Shown here one piece after another: positions 7,004-10,080 of a stretch of 10,080 nucleotides of DNA. Below the pieces are notes generated by a model. That model was not told where the DNA came from and searched no databases. It saw only the letters and a list, made by a program, of their open reading frames with translations. The DNA is from Chloroflexota bacterium. Lineage in GTDB: Bacteria > Chloroflexota > Anaerolineae > 4572-78 > J111. Positions within the stretch are counted from its first letter, which is position 1. Each line of letters begins with the position of its first letter. The stretch spans positions 1 through 10,080 of the forward strand of contig RFJV01000074.1 in NCBI GenBank assembly GCA_003694775.1, read 5' to 3'. The translations under genes were made by a program, and so were the position numbers.

Positions 7004-7627
7004 ATGCTGTGGAGTGTCCTGCTTATCATTATTTCTTTGGCCGTCTATGCCGGCCTGCACAGCCTGACCGCGGCCAGCGGGGTAAAGGCGTGGGCGCGGC
7101 GCGTGTTCGGCCCGGCTTCCGACCGCTGGTACCGGCTGGTCTACAACATTGTGGCTGTCGTCACTTTTCTGCCCATCCTGCTGTTGATGGCGCTCCTGCC
7201 GGACCGGCTTCTCTACCTTGTGCCGTCGCCGTGGCGCTGGCTGATGGTCGCCGGGCAGGTGTTGGCCCTGGGGGGACTCACTGCCGCCGTGGCGCAGACC
7301 AATGCCTGGCACTTTCTGGGGCTGGCCCAACTGTTAGACCCGCAACCGGCACAGACAGGCCGGCTGGTGGTGAGCGGTCTGTACCGCTGGGTACGCCATC
7401 CCATCTATTTTTTCAGCCTGCTGTTTCTGTGGCTCTCTCCGGTGATGACCCTCAACCAGCTCACCCTGTATGTGATGGTGACGCTCTACTTTTACGTGGG
7501 GTCCATTTTTGAAGAACGCCGGCTGGAGGCCGAATTCGGTGAGGCGTACCGCCGCTACCGGCAGTACACCCCCCGCCTGTTCCCTCTGCCGGGCCGGTCA
7601 TTCCCGGCTGGCAAGGAGGCAGAATGA
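7004..7627 (+). CDS. Integral-membrane methyltransferase-like protein (isoprenylcysteine methyltransferase / NnrU-like)
   Basis: A 207-residue protein with about five hydrophobic segments. The C-terminal half has the signature of the ICMT/PEMT-type membrane methyltransferases: GLYRWVRHPIYF (residues 125-136), then EERRLEAEFGEAYRRYRQY (170-188), where RHPxY and the paired Glu-Arg form the S-adenosylmethionine site. The N-terminal half (HSLTAASGVKAW at 19-30, RWYRLVYN at 41-48) resembles NnrU and methanethiol S-methyltransferase (MddA)-like members. The methyl acceptor cannot be told from sequence; these families methylate prenylcysteine, lipids or small thiols. The ATG at 7004 has GAGGA eight bases upstream. 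The stop TGA overlaps the ATG of a tiny downstream ORF (ATGA, 7624-7627). No neighbour suggests a substrate. I am confident of the superfamily, not of the reaction. Confidence 0.82.
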   Translation: MLWSVLLIIISLAVYAGLHSLTAASGVKAWARRVFGPASDRWYRLVYNIVAVVTFLPILLLMALLPDRLLYLVPSPWRWLMVAGQVLALGGLTAAVAQTNAWHFLGLAQLLDPQPAQTGRLVVSGLYRWVRHPIYFFSLLFLWLSPVMTLNQLTLYVMVTLYFYVGSIFEERRLEAEFGEAYRRYRQYTPRLFPLPGRSFPAGKEAE

Positions 7628-7710
7628 GCTTTTTGGAGCAACTCCTCAGCCGTCCACGAATGTTTCACGAATACACGAATAATCCCGGCCTGTTTGGGGC
7701 ACTGTGCTGA
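7624..7710 (+). pseudogene. 28-codon ORF overlapping the methyltransferase stop, possible gene remnant
   Basis: An ATGA overlap starts a reading frame of 28 codons (MSFLEQLLSRPRMFHEYTNN..., TGA at 7708-7710). A four-base overlap usually marks a co-translated downstream gene. Here the frame runs into CACGAAT repeats after about ten codons and then stops inside the next promoter. It may be the stump of a gene whose body was replaced by repeat sequence, or simply chance. I see no recognisable domain. Confidence 0.25.
7655..7680 (+). repeat. Three CACGAAT repeats
   Basis: CACGAAT occurs at 7655, 7666 and 7674, separated by 4 bases and 1 base. The patch lies just before the promoter of the 78-residue protein gene. 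It is a second short-repeat type, distinct from the octamer array that follows. Confidence 0.7.
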
Positions 7711-7722
7711 ATATGCTACAAT
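7694..7722 (+). promoter_or_regulatory. Sigma70-type promoter with extended -10 for the small-protein/site-2-protease unit
   Basis: A weak -35 box TTGGGG (7694-7699), a 17-base spacer, and TACAAT (7717-7722) preceded by TGC, giving the extended -10 form TGNTACAAT. The extended -10 can make up for the poor -35. The expected start near 7729 falls in the first octamer repeats, so the leader is about 63 bases and consists mostly of that repeat. Confidence 0.6.
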
Positions 7723-7778
7723 ACTCACCAACTCACTAACTCACAAACTCTCTAACTCACCAACTTGCAAACTCACCA
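7723..7778 (+). repeat. Seven-unit octamer tandem repeat (consensus ACTCACHA) in a gene leader
   Basis: Seven contiguous 8-base units with no phase break: ACTCACCA (7723), ACTCACTA (7731), ACTCACAA (7739), ACTCTCTA (7747), ACTCACCA (7755), ACTTGCAA (7763) and ACTCACCA (7771). The array fills the space from the -10 box to the Shine-Dalgarno. It contains one G in 56 bases, so the leader RNA would be largely unstructured. Confidence 0.9.
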
Positions 7779-7784
7779 AAGGAG
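7778..7784 (+). promoter_or_regulatory. Ribosome binding site fixing the start of the 78-residue protein
   Basis: AAAGGAG lies seven bases before the ATG at 7792. It decides the start against an in-frame TTG at 7765, which would read nine residues out of the octamer repeat and through the Shine-Dalgarno itself. Confidence 0.88.
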
Positions 7785-7791
7785 ATACTGG

Positions 7792-8028
7792 ATGAATCGA
7801 GAGGAAACTCTGGAATGGCTGGACCTCATCCTCGATGCCACCGACCGGCACGAGATGATGGCTATCATCCGCGATAGCCTGGGCGATTTTGGCGGCGAGT
7901 TTTTTGAAACCATCGACCAGGAAGTCAGCCGCTACCAGGCCCAAAACGACCAGGCCACCGCCGACCGCCTGCTGGAAATTGCCCGTGCCGTGGCCTCACT
8001 GCGGCAAAACCGGAGCGAAAACCTGTAA
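7792..8028 (+). CDS. Small acidic protein of unknown function, upstream of a site-2 protease
   Basis: A 78-residue soluble protein that I do not recognise. It has no signal peptide, membrane segment, Cys or Lys; 17 Asp/Glu against 8 Arg give a strongly negative charge. It looks almost wholly helical, with likely helices at residues 3-16, 20-30, 35-51 and 54-73, broken by a GDFGGEF turn (31-37). Hydrophobic residues are spaced as in amphipathic helices, suggesting a small helical bundle or an interaction surface. It has its own promoter, a repeat-filled leader and a strong ribosome binding site. It lies 18 bases ahead of the site-2 protease gene, so co-transcription is very likely. A role as partner, substrate or regulator of the protease is only inference from this arrangement. 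Confidence 0.8.
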   Translation: MNREETLEWLDLILDATDRHEMMAIIRDSLGDFGGEFFETIDQEVSRYQAQNDQATADRLLEIARAVASLRQNRSENL

Positions 8029-8046
8029 TCCCCTACCAGGAGCATT

Positions 8047-9246
8047 ATGACCCCCGAAACCACAGAAAACATCGTGTTGGACGGCGCGCTGGTCAGCCGC
8101 TTGCGGGAAGCGGTGAAGGATGTCTTCCTGGTCGAGCAGGTCGACGCGCCGCGGCAGGCTCCGCAAGGAACCCTGCGTTTCATCGGCCAACTGCTGTTGC
8201 CGGACAGCGAGGCGGCCTACGACCTCATCGCCGAACGCTGGCACGGTTACGATTACACTCCGCTGTTGCGGCGGCATAACGGACAGCAGGTCGCCCTGAT
8301 TGCCCAGCCGGGCGTTATCCAGGCCAGAACCGGCAATCCGCTGGTCAACCTGATTCTGCTGATTGCCACCATCGTTTCGGTGCAGTTCAGCGGTGCACTG
8401 TACGCCTGCCAGTGCATCCCCACCACCCTGGGCGACTGGCTCAGCGGTACACCGATGATGCTGTCGATGATGGTCATCCTGCTGGCCCACGAGTTTGGGC
8501 ACTATTTTGCCGCCCGCTTCCACCGGGTGACCGTTACCCTGCCCTACTTCATCCCTATGCCGGTCATTTCACCCGTCGGTACGCTGGGCGCGTTTATTCA
8601 ACTGCGCTCCCCGTTCAAGACCAAGAAACAGCTCTTTGATATTGGTATTGCCGGACCGCTGGGCGGCCTCATTTTTGCTGTTCCGCTGACTTTTTGGGGT
8701 GTGTTCAGTTCACCGGTTCAGCGGCTGACCCGCGAAGGCGGGTCGGTGCTGGAGGGGAATTCGCTGTTCTACCTGGGAGTGAAGTACCTGGCGCACGGGC
8801 AGATTCTGCCCAGCTTTGACCGCTATGCCGACCTGCCAGCCTGGAAGGAGTTCCTGCTGGTGCTGGCGGGTATCATTCCGCCGGGCGGCGGGCACGATAT
8901 TTTTATCAACTCCGTGGCTTTTGCCGCCTGGTTTGGGCTGTTTGTCACCGCCATGAACCTCCTGCCGGTGGGTCAGCTAGATGGGGGGCACGTTATCTAC
9001 TGCCTGCTGGGAGAAAAGGCTCGCTGGCTGGGGATTGGCCTGGTCGGGCTGATGGTGCTGGCCGGCATCTTCTGGTGGTCCGGGTGGCTGTTGTGGGCCT
9101 TGCTGGTCTTCTTTGTGATTGGTCCCGGCCATCCGCCACCCCTGAACGACCTGGTTGAACTGGGACCGGGCCGGAAGGCACTGGCCTACGCGGGCATTGT
9201 GCTGTTCTTTCTGCTGTTTATGCCCAATCCGCTTCAGGCGCTGTAG
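8047..9246 (+). CDS. Site-2 protease family intramembrane metalloprotease (M50, EGY-like)
   Basis: A 399-residue polytopic membrane zinc protease. The zinc motif HEFGH is at residues 148-152 (His148, Glu149, His152) in a hydrophobic helix, and the third ligand lies in NLLPVGQLDGGH (304-315, Asp312). The GTLGAF segment (178-183) followed by IQLRSPFKTKKQLFDIGIAGPLGG is characteristic of the plant/bacterial EGY-type branch. Residues about 1-95 form a soluble domain (RFIGQLLLPD..., YTPLLRRHNGQQ...) like that ahead of the membrane part in EGY proteins. No PDZ domain is seen. Site-2 proteases cut membrane-bound anti-sigma factors, transcription factors or signal-peptide remnants; the substrate here is unknown. 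The ribosome binding site AGGAG (8038-8042) is only four bases from the ATG. It probably shares its mRNA with the 78-residue protein upstream. No terminator is seen after TAG 9244-9246. Confidence 0.93.
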   Translation: MTPETTENIVLDGALVSRLREAVKDVFLVEQVDAPRQAPQGTLRFIGQLLLPDSEAAYDLIAERWHGYDYTPLLRRHNGQQVALIAQPGVIQARTGNPLVNLILLIATIVSVQFSGALYACQCIPTTLGDWLSGTPMMLSMMVILLAHEFGHYFAARFHRVTVTLPYFIPMPVISPVGTLGAFIQLRSPFKTKKQLFDIGIAGPLGGLIFAVPLTFWGVFSSPVQRLTREGGSVLEGNSLFYLGVKYLAHGQILPSFDRYADLPAWKEFLLVLAGIIPPGGGHDIFINSVAFAAWFGLFVTAMNLLPVGQLDGGHVIYCLLGEKARWLGIGLVGLMVLAGIFWWSGWLLWALLVFFVIGPGHPPPLNDLVELGPGRKALAYAGIVLFFLLFMPNPLQAL

Positions 9247-9287
9247 CGGTGGCGCCTGCCTGAACTCGTCAGGTGTTGGCCCAGACA

Positions 9288-10080
9288 ATGCAGAAAACAA
9301 CGTTGCTTGTCAAAAAGATGGATTGCCCTGCGGAAGTAGAATTAATCCGCTTAAAATTTGAAGGCTGTCCGAATATCGTTTCCTGTCAATTCGATATTCC
9401 TGACCGCAGGGTAGAAGTTTACCACACTGGCGATTACAAGCCGCTTCTCGATGCAATCAACGGTTTACAACTTGATGCATCACTCCTGGAAACCACTACC
9501 GCGGCAGGTCAGACCTCGGCTGTTGAGCAAGATTCGGACGAACGGAAACTGCTGTGGCAGGTTCTGGCTATCAACTTCGGCTTCTTTGTCCTGGAAATTT
9601 TAACGGGATTTCTGTCCGGTTCAATGGGGCTGGTAGCAGACAGTCTGGATATGCTGGCAGACAGTCTGGTTTACGGGCTGGCTTTATTTGCCGTTGGTGG
9701 AACGGTCGCCAGGAAGAAAAACATCGCCAAAATCAGCGGATATTTTCAACTGGGGCTGGCAGTACTTGGCATTATCGAGGTTATCAGGCGTTTTCTCGGC
9801 TTTGGTGACATCCCCAATTTTCAGACAATGATTGTGATTTCCATCCTCGCCCTGATGGGCAACACAGCCAGCCTGTATCTCCTGCAGAAAAGCAAAAATA
9901 CAGAAGCTCATATGAAGGCCAGCATGATTTTTACCGCCAATGATGTCATCATCAATGTTGGGGTGATAATTGCCGGGGTGCTGGTTTTTATATCCAATTC
10001 CAAAATTCCGGACCTGGTGGTGGGAACAATTGTGTTCTTTATTGTGGCCCGTGGTGCATACCGTATTCTGCAGTTGGCAA
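9288..10080 (+). CDS. Cation diffusion facilitator (CDF) transporter with N-terminal HMA-like domain, 3' end cut off
   Basis: The first 264 codons are in the window, with no stop. Residues 1-65 form a heavy-metal-associated-like domain (TTLLVKKMDCPAEVELIRLK) that keeps only one Cys (Cys13) of the usual MxCxxC. Membrane segments follow from about residue 87. Helix 2 (GSMGLVADSLDMLADSLVYG) carries Asp121 and Asp125 at the CDF metal-site positions, with Asp118 nearby. In helix 5 (FTANDVIINVGVIIAG) Asp219 is present but the usual His four residues before it is Phe215. CDF proteins export Zn, Cd, Co or Fe by proton antiport; the substrate cannot be set. The ATG at 9288 matches the family start, though its only Shine-Dalgarno candidate (AGGTG, 9271-9275) is weak and distant. 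GC is about 48% over 9301-9600 (hand count), well below its neighbours. Confidence 0.88.
   Translation, partial: MQKTTLLVKKMDCPAEVELIRLKFEGCPNIVSCQFDIPDRRVEVYHTGDYKPLLDAINGLQLDASLLETTTAAGQTSAVEQDSDERKLLWQVLAINFGFFVLEILTGFLSGSMGLVADSLDMLADSLVYGLALFAVGGTVARKKNIAKISGYFQLGLAVLGIIEVIRRFLGFGDIPNFQTMIVISILALMGNTASLYLLQKSKNTEAHMKASMIFTANDVIINVGVIIAGVLVFISNSKIPDLVVGTIVFFIVARGAYRILQLA

Noticed and set aside
7723..7778. Octamer array as a CRISPR or phage integration site
   Set aside because: Units are contiguous with no spacers, far too short for CRISPR repeats, and no integrase or cas gene is present.
7765..7791. TTG start extending the 78-residue protein by nine residues
   Set aside because: The extension is translated octamer repeat plus the Shine-Dalgarno itself; ATG 7792 with AAAGGAG seven bases upstream is far better.
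9259..9273. CCTGA/TCAGG hairpin before the CDF transporter gene, which might be a terminator or hide the ribosome binding site
   Set aside because: A five-base-pair stem without a T-run is too weak to call either way.

Overview
The window is a gene-dense, all-plus-strand stretch of a bacterial chromosome. It opens inside nuoI and runs through the membrane arm of respiratory complex I (nuoJ, K, L, M, N), then carries four short transcription units and ends inside a metal transporter gene. Most genes are roughly 60-65% GC. No gene is diagnostic of a phylum. My best guess is a Chloroflexota-type (Anaerolineae-like) bacterium. That guess rests on the 7-8 nt tandem-repeat patches between genes, the EGY-like site-2 protease and the overall gene mix. 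It is inference, not proof.

Region 1 (1-6379): the 3' end of nuoI and complete nuoJ-nuoN in canonical order, closed by a strong intrinsic terminator. All proton-channel residues I checked in NuoK, L, M and N are present, so this reads as a working proton-pumping NADH:quinone oxidoreductase arm. No promoter was found inside this part; transcription probably enters from nuoA-H upstream. The one irregularity is the nuoM/nuoN junction. A heptamer repeat patch there supplies the nuoM stop codon and could form a stem-loop or G-quadruplex.

Region 2 (6390-6947): a monocistronic single-domain response regulator with its own promoter and terminator and no kinase beside it.

Region 3 (6954-7710): a promoter followed by a small integral-membrane methyltransferase (NnrU/isoprenylcysteine methyltransferase-like). 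It ends in an ATGA overlap with a doubtful 28-codon ORF that may be the stump of a lost gene.

Region 4 (7694-9246): a promoter, an octamer repeat that would form most of the mRNA leader, a 78-residue acidic lysine-free protein of unknown function, and an EGY-like M50 site-2 protease. The last two are probably co-translated.

Region 5 (9288-10080, cut by the window end): a cation diffusion facilitator transporter with a degenerate N-terminal HMA-like domain. It is clearly lower in GC and may have been acquired by transfer.

Three promoters share the form TTGNNN-N17-TACAAT, a consistent housekeeping-sigma signature. I found no tRNA, rRNA, CRISPR array, insertion sequence or phage gene. I saw no strong case for a wholly new system. 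The most unusual content is the short-repeat patches placed in gene leaders and junctions, and the small-protein/site-2-protease pair.
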